Origin: Haemophilus parainfluenzae ATCC 33392
Lineage (GTDB): Bacteria > Pseudomonadota > Gammaproteobacteria > Enterobacterales > Pasteurellaceae
Assembly: GCF_031191205.1 (NCBI RefSeq)
Contig: NZ_CP133470.1
Location: 1,805,501 to 1,869,500 of the forward strand
Reading direction: 5' to 3'
DNA length: 64,000 nt
A model generated the notes under the pieces. The model was given only the letters and a program-made list of their open reading frames with translations. It was not told where the DNA came from and did no database searches. The position numbers and the translations under genes were made by a program. Positions 39,701 to 47,317 of the stretch are shown in pieces (position 1 is the first letter of the stretch; every line of letters starts with the position of its first letter).

Positions 39701-40417
39701 GCACTTGCTCATGATAACGATGAAATGGTTTTAGATTTTCCACGGGGAACACAAATCGGTACGTTATTACATCGTTATTTTGAAAAGGTGCCTTTTGCTC
39801 AACTGGCTGAGAAAGAAAACATTGAAAAATTATGTCAGGATTTGAATCTTGTAGAAGAGCAGTTTGTAGCAGTTCAACAGTGGTTTGAACAAATACTCAG
39901 TACACCAATTTTGTCAAACGATGATTTTACCCTTGCACAAATTAACGAAAAACAATGCTTAAAAGAGTTGGCGTTTTATCTCAATATCACAAGCCATTTT
40001 GATGTCGTAGGTTTTAATCGAGCGTTAGCAACTTGGCATCATTTGCCGTCAGAACCGTTACAGTTTGATGATATTCAAGGTATGGTGCGAGGTACAATGG
40101 ACTTAGTTTTTAGTCATCAAGATAAATATTATTTGCTTGATTACAAATCGAATTTCTTGGGTGAAATATTAAAGGATTACGATCAAGCTGCATTGAAAAA
40201 AGCCATATTAGAACATCATTATGATTGGCAATATTTGTTGTATGTGGTGGCATTACACCGTTATTTAAAAACACGTTTGCCTCACTACGATTACAACCGA
40301 GATTTTGGTGGTGTGGTCTATGCATTTTTACGAGGAATGAATGGTTCGCCACAATCGGGCATCTTTTTTGATAAACCAGATTGGCAATTAATCCAACAAT
40401 TAGAGGAATTATTTTAA
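36776..40417 (+). CDS. recB: Exodeoxyribonuclease V (RecBCD), beta subunit
   Basis: Helicase-nuclease of double-strand break repair, 1213 residues. N-terminal SF1 helicase: EASAGTGKTYTIG (Walker A), VVTFTEMATEDLKRK, YTIHGFCRRML, AMIDEFQDTDALQYQIF, GDPKQAIYRFRGADIF, then IVTIHKSKGLEYDLVWLP and VALTRAKYQ. The C-terminal nuclease domain has GTMDLVFSHQDKYYLLDYKSN (catalytic Asp-Asp-Lys). recD overlaps its stop by one base (TAATG). recC is not in the window; in H. influenzae it is likewise unlinked. Confidence 0.97.
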   Translation: MSQKSTALNAISLPLNQVNLIEASAGTGKTYTIGSIYLRLLLQAGENCFSRPLNVEEILVVTFTEMATEDLKRKIRERLTSAISVFSEYYETKDKAIFTGEHQFLAELLPYLEDIPTALRRLKLAEQNLDLASIYTIHGFCRRMLMQHAFNSGVHFNLKLLKDQSDLLKQFANEFWREHFYDLPFHLAAFISKELKSPEEVLNDLGSNIGNDFSVQLDEPELLELPLKEFLQKDITRNAEIIEKIKDAWLESAVEIRDLFDEEVVKKEKSCLNGKTYSSKTILSFVDEVTSWAKNRADITLNETLVKKFTQSALDNAVKADFKKKGVRITHPAFEEIEALIEEIQPSDLFKKIILYHYRQGIQKKLLEYKANHPEKSFDDLLRLLKEALYGEGGEQLAELIRFQYPFAMIDEFQDTDALQYQIFSKIYHNETASGNVGFMMIGDPKQAIYRFRGADIFTYLKAAEEASQRFNLGTNYRSSQPLVEGVNRLFDFKNDPFIYKNIEFLNVGAAKKNLVFQLNNQPEPAFRFYINDKDESTQQDYAKACATSIQQWLKSAAENPVVFPNESKAENQILRAENIAVLVRGYTEADLVKKELQALGIASVYLSDRGNVFESNTAKELALILQACLSVTERPILNAIATALFGLNAAEIHQIHQDEIQWQRWAEKFVEYQQIWQRQGVLPMLHHLLLAENITEKLLSRPDGERKLTDLLHLAEILQQAAALNESEAALLRWFEKQIQDEGRQEAQIRLESERQLVKIVTIHKSKGLEYDLVWLPFLGNAAKDPTKKKLFNLYYDKKQNKTLWDMQDQHLDDLTQEVFAEELRLLYVALTRAKYQMAFVLPKALDKKWNALLYVLTQGEIGRKLDLPNNWDTQPLLEKFKQLLPNDVAIELTDVLKASEPLTLNISQENLSAEIFQGEIEQDWRVTSFSGIEQTHQRKAYLNESAVKKSLIFDDAKDYDASISTENITENLTALAHDNDEMVLDFPRGTQIGTLLHRYFEKVPFAQLAEKENIEKLCQDLNLVEEQFVAVQQWFEQILSTPILSNDDFTLAQINEKQCLKELAFYLNITSHFDVVGFNRALATWHHLPSEPLQFDDIQGMVRGTMDLVFSHQDKYYLLDYKSNFLGEILKDYDQAALKKAILEHHYDWQYLLYVVALHRYLKTRLPHYDYNRDFGGVVYAFLRGMNGSPQSGIFFDKPDWQLIQQLEELF

Positions 40418-42351
40418 TGTTAAGCCTATTAAAATCCTTGCAAGAACAAGGTGTGATTACTCAAGGCGATTATTATTTTGCTCAATTAATTGCGGATAAA
40501 CAAAAAGATAAAGGCTATGCCGAGCCCGTCCAAAATTTAGCGATTTTATTAGCCGCACTTTGCAACTGGAGCTATACACAAGGCAATACTTGTTGTGTGT
40601 TAGATCGTTTCTTAGAACGTAATTTATTTGGTTTGGCTTATCGCCATACTGAAGCGGATTTTTTGTTGCTGATCAATGACAAGATCGGTTCGCTTCCAGT
40701 ATCCAAATGGCAATCAGCCTTAGCGGGGCATATTGCTTTTACACAAGATCCTGAAAATCAGATTGCGCCTCTCGCATTTCAATTTGGGGCGATTTATTTC
40801 TATCGAGCCTGGCAAGATGAGTTCCGCGTTGCGCAATATGTTAAAAACGCCTTGAAAAATGATCGCACTTTATCAGTAGAACCGCAACAAATTCGGGCAT
40901 TATTAGATCGTTATTTTCCTCAACAACAAGCGCAAGTTGATTGGCAAAAAGTAGCAGTCGCAACGGCGGTAAAAAGCCCATTTTCTGTGATTACAGGTGG
41001 CCCTGGAACAGGGAAAACAACGACAGTCACTCGCTTGTTATGTGTATTACAGGAATTATTTGGTGGCAAACTTCATATTAAATTGGTTGCGCCAACGGGA
41101 AAAGCGACGGCTCGTTTAACGGAATCCATCGAAAACGCCTTGGCACAAATGCCGATTTCAGATGAGTTACGTGCCTCCATTCCTAAAACTGCAGAAACGT
41201 TGCATCGTTTACTAGGCGTTCGACCTTTTACCGATAGCGTGAAATATCATGCACATAATCCACTGCAAATCGATGTACTAGTAGTGGATGAAACCTCAAT
41301 GATTGATTTGCCTATGATGGCGAAACTTGTGCAAGCGTTGAAACCCGAAACGCGTTTGATTTTATTGGGCGACCAAGCTCAATTGGCTTCTGTTGAAGCG
41401 GGGGCAGTATTAGGTGAAATTGCACAGTTTTTAACGCAAGATTATAGCCCTACTCAAGCCGATTATATCTATGCAACAACAGGCTATACTGTTCCAACTG
41501 GGGGGGAGCATAGTCCGTTGCGCGATACCATTTGCCATTTAACCTTTAGTCGTCGTTTCCGAGATGAGTCGGGCATTAAACAACTTGCAGCGCAAATTCA
41601 ACAAGGAAAAGGTGAGGGTAGTGTGGCAACCTTTGCGGAATATCCACAAGAGTTGCATTTCCACCATTTTGATGAAGAGCAAGATGTTAAAGAATCTGTT
41701 CGCCAAGTGGTGAAAAGTGCGGTTGAAAATTACCGTGTTTATTTAACGCAACTTCAAACTTATTTTGCTCAGAAGAAAGATCTCAATGCAAAATTTATAG
41801 ATGAAAAGGGTAATGAGAAAACTTATGCAGAAGCGATTTTAGACCGTTTTAATTCGGTGAGATTTTTGACCGCACTTCGCGCTTCAGCATTAGGTGTGGA
41901 AGAATTAAATCGTGAAATTGCCTTGGCATTGCGTGCAGAAAAACTACTTTGGTTCCGCCAAGAAGATGATTGGTATATCGGTAAGCCAATTATGATTACA
42001 GAAAACGATCATAATGTGAAACTGTATAACGGTGATATTGGCTTGTGTTTAGCTAAAGGCAAAGTATGGTTCGGCAATAGAGAAGTTTCGACCAGTCGTA
42101 TTCCTGCTCACGATCCTGCGTTTATGATGACGATTCATAAATCCCAAGGTTCGGAATTTGATCATACGGTTATGGTGTTACCAACAGAACCCAATCCAGT
42201 GCTTTCACGAGAGCTGGTATTTACCGGTGTTACCCGTGCGAAAAATCAACTTTCCGTATTTGCCAATCAAAAAATCTGGCAAAGTGCGGTCAGAAATACG
42301 GTAAAAAGACAAAGTGGATTAGGAAAGTTATTACAGGAAAAAGAGGAGTAA
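40417..42351 (+). CDS. recD: Exodeoxyribonuclease V (RecBCD), alpha subunit
   Basis: 5'-3' SF1 helicase of RecBCD, 644 residues. Motifs: TGGPGTGKTTTVTRLL (Walker A), LVAPTGKATARL, LVVDETSMIDLPMM (Walker B), ILLGDQAQLASVEAGAV, MTIHKSQGSEFDHTVMV and FTGVTRAKNQL. The ATG at 40417 shares its A with the recB stop and has AGAGGAA upstream; an in-frame TTG farther upstream lies inside recB. A segment of this gene (about 41657-41803) recurs, decayed, at 43115-43261 beyond grxB. Confidence 0.97.
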   Translation: MLSLLKSLQEQGVITQGDYYFAQLIADKQKDKGYAEPVQNLAILLAALCNWSYTQGNTCCVLDRFLERNLFGLAYRHTEADFLLLINDKIGSLPVSKWQSALAGHIAFTQDPENQIAPLAFQFGAIYFYRAWQDEFRVAQYVKNALKNDRTLSVEPQQIRALLDRYFPQQQAQVDWQKVAVATAVKSPFSVITGGPGTGKTTTVTRLLCVLQELFGGKLHIKLVAPTGKATARLTESIENALAQMPISDELRASIPKTAETLHRLLGVRPFTDSVKYHAHNPLQIDVLVVDETSMIDLPMMAKLVQALKPETRLILLGDQAQLASVEAGAVLGEIAQFLTQDYSPTQADYIYATTGYTVPTGGEHSPLRDTICHLTFSRRFRDESGIKQLAAQIQQGKGEGSVATFAEYPQELHFHHFDEEQDVKESVRQVVKSAVENYRVYLTQLQTYFAQKKDLNAKFIDEKGNEKTYAEAILDRFNSVRFLTALRASALGVEELNREIALALRAEKLLWFRQEDDWYIGKPIMITENDHNVKLYNGDIGLCLAKGKVWFGNREVSTSRIPAHDPAFMMTIHKSQGSEFDHTVMVLPTEPNPVLSRELVFTGVTRAKNQLSVFANQKIWQSAVRNTVKRQSGLGKLLQEKEE

Positions 42352-42354
42352 AAA

Positions 42355-43002
42355 ATGAAATTATATGTTTATGATCATTGCCCGTTTTGTGTGCGAGCCC
42401 GCATGATTTTCGGTTTAAAAAATCTGCCGGTAGAACTTGTGGTGCTCGCAAATGATGATGAAGCAACACCGATTGGTTTAGTGGGTAAAAAAGTTGTACC
42501 GATTCTTGTCAAAGAAGATGGAACTGCGATGCCGGAAAGTTTGGATATCGTGCATTATGTAGATGAATATTTTGGTGAAAAAATTTTATCTGAACACGTT
42601 CGTCCTGAAATTGAAACATGGTTAAAAGAAGTTGGCAGTTATTATGGTCATCTTACGACTGCACGCTTTACACAAATCGGTTTAGCAGAATTTGAAACCC
42701 AAAGTGCGGTTGATTATTTCACTAAAAAGAAAACGGAATTTATTGGTGATTTTGCAGAAAATATTGCGAAGACCGAAACCTATCTTGCTCGCTTAAAAGG
42801 AGATTTAGAGAAATTAACCGTATTGATTCAATCTGAAAATGCGTTAAACGGCCAACTTTCTCTTGAAGATATTATCGTTTTCCCTGTATTACGAAATCTG
42901 ACTTGTGTGAAAGACATCGAATTCCCACCAGCAGTTTTAGCTTATATCACGAATATGGCTAAATTAAGTGATGTGCCATTATATTTTGATAAAGCTGTTT
43001 AA
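42355..43002 (+). CDS. grxB: Glutaredoxin 2
   Basis: Grx2 of 215 residues, a GST-fold glutaredoxin: N-terminal thioredoxin-like domain with the redox pair in DHCPFCVRARM (residues 7-17) and KKVVPILVKEDG (cis-Pro), then an all-helical domain. It reduces glutathione-mixed disulfides. It begins three bases after the recD stop, so it belongs to the recB-recD transcript. It contains one uptake signal. Confidence 0.94.
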   Translation: MKLYVYDHCPFCVRARMIFGLKNLPVELVVLANDDEATPIGLVGKKVVPILVKEDGTAMPESLDIVHYVDEYFGEKILSEHVRPEIETWLKEVGSYYGHLTTARFTQIGLAEFETQSAVDYFTKKKTEFIGDFAENIAKTETYLARLKGDLEKLTVLIQSENALNGQLSLEDIIVFPVLRNLTCVKDIEFPPAVLAYITNMAKLSDVPLYFDKAV

Positions 43003-43040
43003 TCTTGGTGATACATAAGCTTTGGAAATACTGAAATTTT

Positions 43041-43116
43041 GACTATGGTTTATAGGTGTGGTCATTTTTTCAGTATTTTTATTTATCGGTTTATAACCTC
43101 TAACGTTCATTTTAAT
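43041..43116 (+). repeat. 76-bp direct repeat, copy 1
   Basis: About 80% identical by eye to 44061-44136, the sequence just upstream of the YjjP-type gene. The shared core includes TCATTTTTTCAGTATTTTT and ATTTATCG. The two copies bracket the Sel1 gene and the recD fragment. In the gene-poor stretch 43003-43389 this repeat and the recD remnant are all that I recognise, apart from a possible promoter for the Sel1 gene. Confidence 0.7.
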
Positions 43117-43261
43117 TTCCCATCATTTTGATGAAGAGCAAAATGTTAAAGAATCTGTTTGATAAGTGGTGAAAAGTGCGGTCGAAAATTACCGTGTTTA
43201 TTTAACTCAACTTCAAACTTATTTTGCTCAGAAGAAAGATCTCAGTGCAAAACTTAGATAA
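43115..43261 (+). pseudogene. Decayed duplicate of an internal recD segment
   Basis: Nearly 150 bases match recD 41657-41803 with scattered substitutions, including CATTTTGATGAAGAGCAA and TTATTTTGCTCAGAAGAAAG. A stop replaces codons early on (TTTGATAAG for TTCGCCAAG). It keeps the internal uptake signal (AAGTGCGGT near 43175). It abuts the 76-bp repeat directly. Confidence 0.85.
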
Positions 43262-43389
43262 TAATGATTGAAGCCTCATCTATTCGACATCTACATGCTA
43301 AAATGACAAAATATTTCCAACTTTACACTTTCAATTATTGTGAAAAAAACAGAATATTAAAAATGACTTCATTAAATAAGGAAACCAAC

Positions 43390-44034
43390 ATGAAATTGAC
43401 AAAAACACTTCTCACTACAGCTATTCTAGGCTTTTCACTTGCTTCTTGCCATTCAACAGGTTTGACAAATACACCGGACCAACAGCTTGATCAAGGTTTT
43501 GAAGCGGTCAAAAAAGGAGATTACCAAACAGCGTTGAAACTTTGGAAGCCTCTGGCTGATCAAGGGGATGCAAGAGCTCAATATAATTTAGGCCTTATGT
43601 ATCGTAATGGAAATGGTATACAAGACGATGTTGAAGCAGCAAAATGGTTTCGAAAAGCAGCGGAAAACGGGGATGTAAAAGCTCAACATAATTTGGGCAT
43701 GATGTATGCGAAAGGAGAGGGCGTAGAACAAGATTATGTTGAAGCGGTGAAATGGTACCGAAAAGCAGCGGATCAAGGGGGGCTACGTTCTCAATATAGT
43801 TTGGGCGTGATGTATTATAATGGAGTAGGTGTAAAACAAGATTATGTTGAAGCAGCGAAATGGTACCGAAAAGCGGCGGATAAAGGATATACAATGGCTC
43901 AATTTAATTTGGGCCTGATGTATCGCGATGGAGAAGGTGTAAAACAAAATAGAACTGTAGCCAAAGAATGGTTGGGTAAGGCTTGTGATAGTGGTGATAA
44001 AAAAGGTTGTTTGTATTATAAAAAATTAAAATAA
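43390..44034 (+). CDS. Sel1-repeat lipoprotein
   Basis: A 214-residue lipoprotein with a lipobox LASC (Cys20) and about four Sel1 repeats of 36 residues, each of the form AQYNLGLMYxxGxGVxQDYVEAAKWYRKAAD. Such proteins act as adaptors in the cell envelope and are often lineage-specific. The ATG at 43390 was chosen for AAGGAAACC upstream and the signal peptide that follows; 42 further in-frame codons upstream look non-coding. It is flanked by direct repeats, suggesting recent gain. No partner identified. Confidence 0.88.
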   Translation: MKLTKTLLTTAILGFSLASCHSTGLTNTPDQQLDQGFEAVKKGDYQTALKLWKPLADQGDARAQYNLGLMYRNGNGIQDDVEAAKWFRKAAENGDVKAQHNLGMMYAKGEGVEQDYVEAVKWYRKAADQGGLRSQYSLGVMYYNGVGVKQDYVEAAKWYRKAADKGYTMAQFNLGLMYRDGEGVKQNRTVAKEWLGKACDSGDKKGCLYYKKLK

Positions 44035-44060
44035 GGTGAATTGTAATATTTCCTAACTTT

Positions 44061-44136
44061 GACTTGGATCATAGGTACAGTCATTTTTTCAGTATTTTTT
44101 ATTTATCGATCTATAATCTTTTACGTCTATTTTAAT
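44061..44136 (+). repeat. 76-bp direct repeat, copy 2 (upstream of yjjP-type gene)
   Basis: Counterpart of 43041-43116. It probably contains the original promoter of the exporter pair, since it lies directly upstream of the gene start at 44151. Confidence 0.65.
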
Positions 44137-44150
44137 AAGAGCGTAAAGAT

Positions 44151-44921
44151 ATGGAGCAAGAATATCAGCGTGCGGTTACCCGAATTTGTGTGCAAACCGC
44201 CTTGTTATTATTACAACATGGAGCAGAAAGTGCTGTTGTTGTGCAAATGGCACAGCGATTGGGAGTTGCCTTAGGCATTGAAAGCGTGGAGTGTGCTTTA
44301 ACGGCAAATGCCGTATTACTTACCACACTTTCCAAACAACATTGTATTACCACTATACGTAAGAATGTTGATAAAGGCATTAATATGCAAATCGTTACAG
44401 ATGTTCAACGTATTGTGATTGCGGTAGAGCGTCGTTTATATGATTTATCGATGGCACAAACGAAACTGGATAAATTAAAACCACTAAGATATAACCGTTA
44501 TTTGGTGGTTTTTATGATTGGTTTATCTTGCGCCTCTTTTGCTCATCTTTCTGGCGGTGATATGACAATTTGTATAATTACCTTTATTGCTTCCGCCATC
44601 GCCATGTTTGTTCGACAAGAAATTTCTAAACGTCATTACAATCCACTCATCGTTTTTGCTATTACCGCATTTGTTGCCTCACTTATTTCAGGTATGAGTT
44701 TGAAATATAGTTTAGGCAACGATCCCCATATCGCATTAGCTTCTAGCGTTTTATTGCTCGTTCCAGGATTCCCATTAATTAATTCACTTGCGGATATTTT
44801 GAAAGGATATGTCAATATGGGATTAGGTCGATGGACCATAGCCACCGTTCTCACCTTTGGTGCTTGTTTAGGTATCGTCTTTGCATTAAATCTTTTAAAT
44901 ATTGTTTCTTGGGTGGGGTAA
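44151..44921 (+). CDS. yjjP: YjjP-like ThrE-family exporter, large component
   Basis: A 256-residue protein of the ThrE/DUF1212 family: N-terminal cytoplasmic domain with QTALLLLQHGAESAVVVQMAQRL and five hydrophobic segments from residue 115 on. Together with the 153-residue protein encoded next it makes up a split ThrE-type exporter, reported for threonine/serine or succinate export depending on the member. Four bases separate the two genes. AAAGAT is the only weak ribosome site before the ATG. Confidence 0.85.
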   Translation: MEQEYQRAVTRICVQTALLLLQHGAESAVVVQMAQRLGVALGIESVECALTANAVLLTTLSKQHCITTIRKNVDKGINMQIVTDVQRIVIAVERRLYDLSMAQTKLDKLKPLRYNRYLVVFMIGLSCASFAHLSGGDMTICIITFIASAIAMFVRQEISKRHYNPLIVFAITAFVASLISGMSLKYSLGNDPHIALASSVLLLVPGFPLINSLADILKGYVNMGLGRWTIATVLTFGACLGIVFALNLLNIVSWVG

Positions 44922-44925
44922 TTAG

Positions 44926-45387
44926 ATGCTTTTACTGAATTTACTCGATGATATGTTTTTTGCAGCCATCCCGGCAGTAGGATTTGCTTTAGCATTTAAT
45001 GTTCCCCCTAAGGCCTTAATGTACTGTGCTATTTTAGGAGCACTTGGACATATCACAAGAACCTTATTACTATACTTTGGTTTGCCTATTGTTTTTTCTA
45101 CCTTTTTTGCAACTTGTGTCATTGGCTTTATTGGCGTACATTTGTCTCATCGTTATTTAGCTCACCCAAAGGTTTTCACTGTTGCCGCAATTATTCCAAT
45201 GATTCCTGGTGTTCAGGCTTATAAAGCCATGATTGCTATTGTACAAATTCATCATTATGGATTTTCCGATAAATTATTTGAGCAAATGATTAGTTCTTTT
45301 ATCAATACCAGTTTTATTTTAGGTGCTCTTGTTTTTGGTTTAGCCTTGCCAGGATTATTGTTTTATAGACAAAAGCCTGTCGTATAA
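44926..45387 (+). CDS. yjjB: YjjB-like ThrE-family exporter, small component
   Basis: A 153-residue membrane protein (DUF3815 type) with five hydrophobic segments: DDMFFAAIPAVGFALAFNVPPKAL, CAILGALGHITRTLLLYFG, and IPMIPGVQAYKAM, a conserved motif. Partner of the preceding gene. It ends 40 bases before a hairpin terminator. Confidence 0.86.
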   Translation: MLLLNLLDDMFFAAIPAVGFALAFNVPPKALMYCAILGALGHITRTLLLYFGLPIVFSTFFATCVIGFIGVHLSHRYLAHPKVFTVAAIIPMIPGVQAYKAMIAIVQIHHYGFSDKLFEQMISSFINTSFILGALVFGLALPGLLFYRQKPVV

Positions 45388-45427
45388 AAGTGAAGTGTTT
45401 TGATAAGAGATCGAATAATTTTAGTAT

Positions 45428-45456
45428 AAGGGCATGTTTAACATGCCCTTATCTTT
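45428..45456 (+). terminator. Terminator after the yjjPB-type genes
   Basis: AAGGGCATGT and ACATGCCCTT form a perfect 10-bp stem around TTA, followed by ATCTTTTTAT. The rest of 45388-45593 is AT-rich with no gene. Confidence 0.85.
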
Positions 45457-45593
45457 TTATAATCAGATCATTAACTCGTCCATTTTTATTTTATATTTGA
45501 ATTTGTTGTTATTCTTCTTGAGTAGTTGAGTAAACAACTATATTATTCACCCCTATTATATTTAATAAACATTATCTTTTGGGAATTTAATTT

Positions 45594-45869
45594 ATGAAAA
45601 TTTTAAATAAATCGTTTCTTTTGGCTATGATGTTGCCTTTAACTGGGTGTGGTACCTTAATGACTTTAGATCAACCAGAGGTTTATAGTGGTGTTCAAGA
45701 AGATGTTTCTCGTCTTACCTTTTCTAAAACCGCTCCAGCAGGAGATGTTGGTGAGGCCTTTGGTACAATTCTTTTTTATCCATTTATCATTATTGATGTT
45801 CCATTAAGTTTCGTTGGCGATACCTTAATGTTGCCAGTTAAGGGTATTCAAAAATTATCACAAGATTAA
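45594..45869 (+). CDS. YceK/DUF1375-type lipoprotein
   Basis: A 91-residue small lipoprotein: signal peptide with lipobox LTGC (Cys19), then YSGVQEDVSRLTFSK and a C-terminal FIIIDVPLSFVGDTLMLPVKG. The pattern 'IDVPLSFVGDTLLLP' is typical of YceK/YidQ lipoproteins. Function unknown. It is followed by an inverted repeat that may be its terminator. Confidence 0.82.
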   Translation: MKILNKSFLLAMMLPLTGCGTLMTLDQPEVYSGVQEDVSRLTFSKTAPAGDVGEAFGTILFYPFIIIDVPLSFVGDTLMLPVKGIQKLSQD

Positions 45870-45878
45870 TTTCAAATA

Positions 45879-45937
45879 AAGAGCGGTTAGATTTCACGAT
45901 GTTTTTATAACATAAAGTAGAAATATAACCGCTCTTA
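45879..45937. terminator. Long inverted repeat before the first Sel1 twin
   Basis: AAGAGCGGTTAgATTTC and GAAATaTAACCGCTCTT pair over 17 bp with one mismatch, with a 24-base AT-rich loop. It resembles a mutated pair of uptake signals and lies just before the ribosome site of the next gene. Confidence 0.6.
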
Positions 45938-45954
45938 AAATAGAAGGAATAAAA

Positions 45955-47211
45955 ATGCTTAATCTTACTGCAACTATCATTGCAACTATTATTGCCGCAA
46001 GCACATTAAACTCACTTCCTAAGTTATCACAAGAACATACTAGTGATATAACTTCAATGACACAGGAACAACGTATTAAAAAAGCAAAAGCGCTTTATGA
46101 GAAAGGTTTTGATTATGAATATGGGATCACTAAAATGGTTGATCGTACTTTAGCGGATAAATTTTTAAAAGATGCTGCTGATTTAGATGACGCTGATGCC
46201 CTATTTTTCTTAGGGATGAATGCGATAGATAATGGCGATCTTGAACAAGCTAGAAAATATGCTGATTCTGCTATTGAACTAGGAAACATGGCAGGAAAAT
46301 TTATATTGGGAGAAATTTCCGAACAGGAAGATTTAGGGAATTCTGAAGAACTATATTCGGCTGGTTTTAAAGCATTAAAAGAAAAGATTAAACAGGGCGA
46401 TTTACATTATTCCAATGTACTTGGCTATGCTTACCGTTTCGGTATCGGCACTGAAGAGAATATTAAACAGGCAATTAAAGTTTTTACCCCTTCAGCTGAG
46501 CAAGGTAATGCGATGTCATTAGGACATTTAAGTGAACTTTATCTTGAACAAGATAAAATTGAAAAAGCTAAACCACTTATGCTGAAAGCGGCTGAAAAAA
46601 ATAATGATGTGGCACAATACAATTTAGGTTATAGCATTTATGAAGCGGGCTCAGAAGAATCACTTTATTGGCTAAATAGAGCGGCTGAAAATAATAACCT
46701 CCAAGCCATCATGTATTTAGCGAGTTATTATCATAATCAGGATATAAAAAAAGCGATTTATTATTATCAAAAAGGTGCTGAATTAAATGATTCTCAGGCT
46801 ATGCTTGAATTAAGTTATTTATATGAAAATGGCGAAGGTGTAGAAAAGGATGATAAGAAAGCCATTGAATTATTAGAAGAAGCGTTTCGATTACAGAATG
46901 TAGAAGCGATGAATGAGCTTTCTATTCGCTATTTAGAAGGTAGAGGTGTAGAACGAAATTATGAAATGGCAGAAGCGTTATTTAATAACATAATTTCATT
47001 GGATGAAAGTTTAAGTGAAAAAGAAAAAGCGCCATATAATTTATATTATCAATTTGCAGAACGTTATGAAGAATTTGCCAAAGATGATAATGCAGCATTA
47101 GAAGCTTATAAACAAGGGTACGAAATTGAAAAGAAAGAAACCAAACGAGATAATAAAGAAATTAAAGCCAAAATTAAAGCATTAGAAGCAAAATTAAATA
47201 AGAAAAAATAA
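45955..47211 (+). CDS. Sel1-repeat protein (first of a tandem pair)
   Basis: A 418-residue exported or anchored protein. A short hydrophobic start (LNLTATIIATIIAASTLNSLP) is followed by MTQEQRIKKAKALYEKGFDYEYGIT and about nine Sel1/TPR-like repeats, e.g. ANNLQAIMYLASYY and SQAMLELSYLYENGEGVEKDDKKAIELL. The C-terminus is a charged coiled segment. Its paralogue at 47318 shares the opening block and repeat layout. AGAAGGAAT precedes the ATG. Partner and role unknown. Confidence 0.87.
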   Translation: MLNLTATIIATIIAASTLNSLPKLSQEHTSDITSMTQEQRIKKAKALYEKGFDYEYGITKMVDRTLADKFLKDAADLDDADALFFLGMNAIDNGDLEQARKYADSAIELGNMAGKFILGEISEQEDLGNSEELYSAGFKALKEKIKQGDLHYSNVLGYAYRFGIGTEENIKQAIKVFTPSAEQGNAMSLGHLSELYLEQDKIEKAKPLMLKAAEKNNDVAQYNLGYSIYEAGSEESLYWLNRAAENNNLQAIMYLASYYHNQDIKKAIYYYQKGAELNDSQAMLELSYLYENGEGVEKDDKKAIELLEEAFRLQNVEAMNELSIRYLEGRGVERNYEMAEALFNNIISLDESLSEKEKAPYNLYYQFAERYEEFAKDDNAALEAYKQGYEIEKKETKRDNKEIKAKIKALEAKLNKKK

Positions 47212-47218
47212 TGAAAGT

Positions 47219-47268
47219 GCGGTTAAATTTCACCGAATTTTGCAAATACAAGGAAGAAATTTAACCGC
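47219..47268. terminator. 13-bp inverted repeat before the second Sel1 twin
   Basis: GCGGTTAAATTTC (47219-47231) and GAAATTTAACCGC (47256-47268) pair perfectly across a 24-base loop. The left arm is part of a full uptake signal. Same design as the repeat at 45879-45937. Confidence 0.6.
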
Positions 47269-47317
47269 TTGTCATTCTTAATTGAATCAGAATAATTCTC
47301 TAATAAAAGGAATCCAA

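Noticed and set aside
43588..43894. Minus-strand open frames opposite the Sel1 gene
   Set aside because: Products are a mirror of the Sel1 repeat; no start context.
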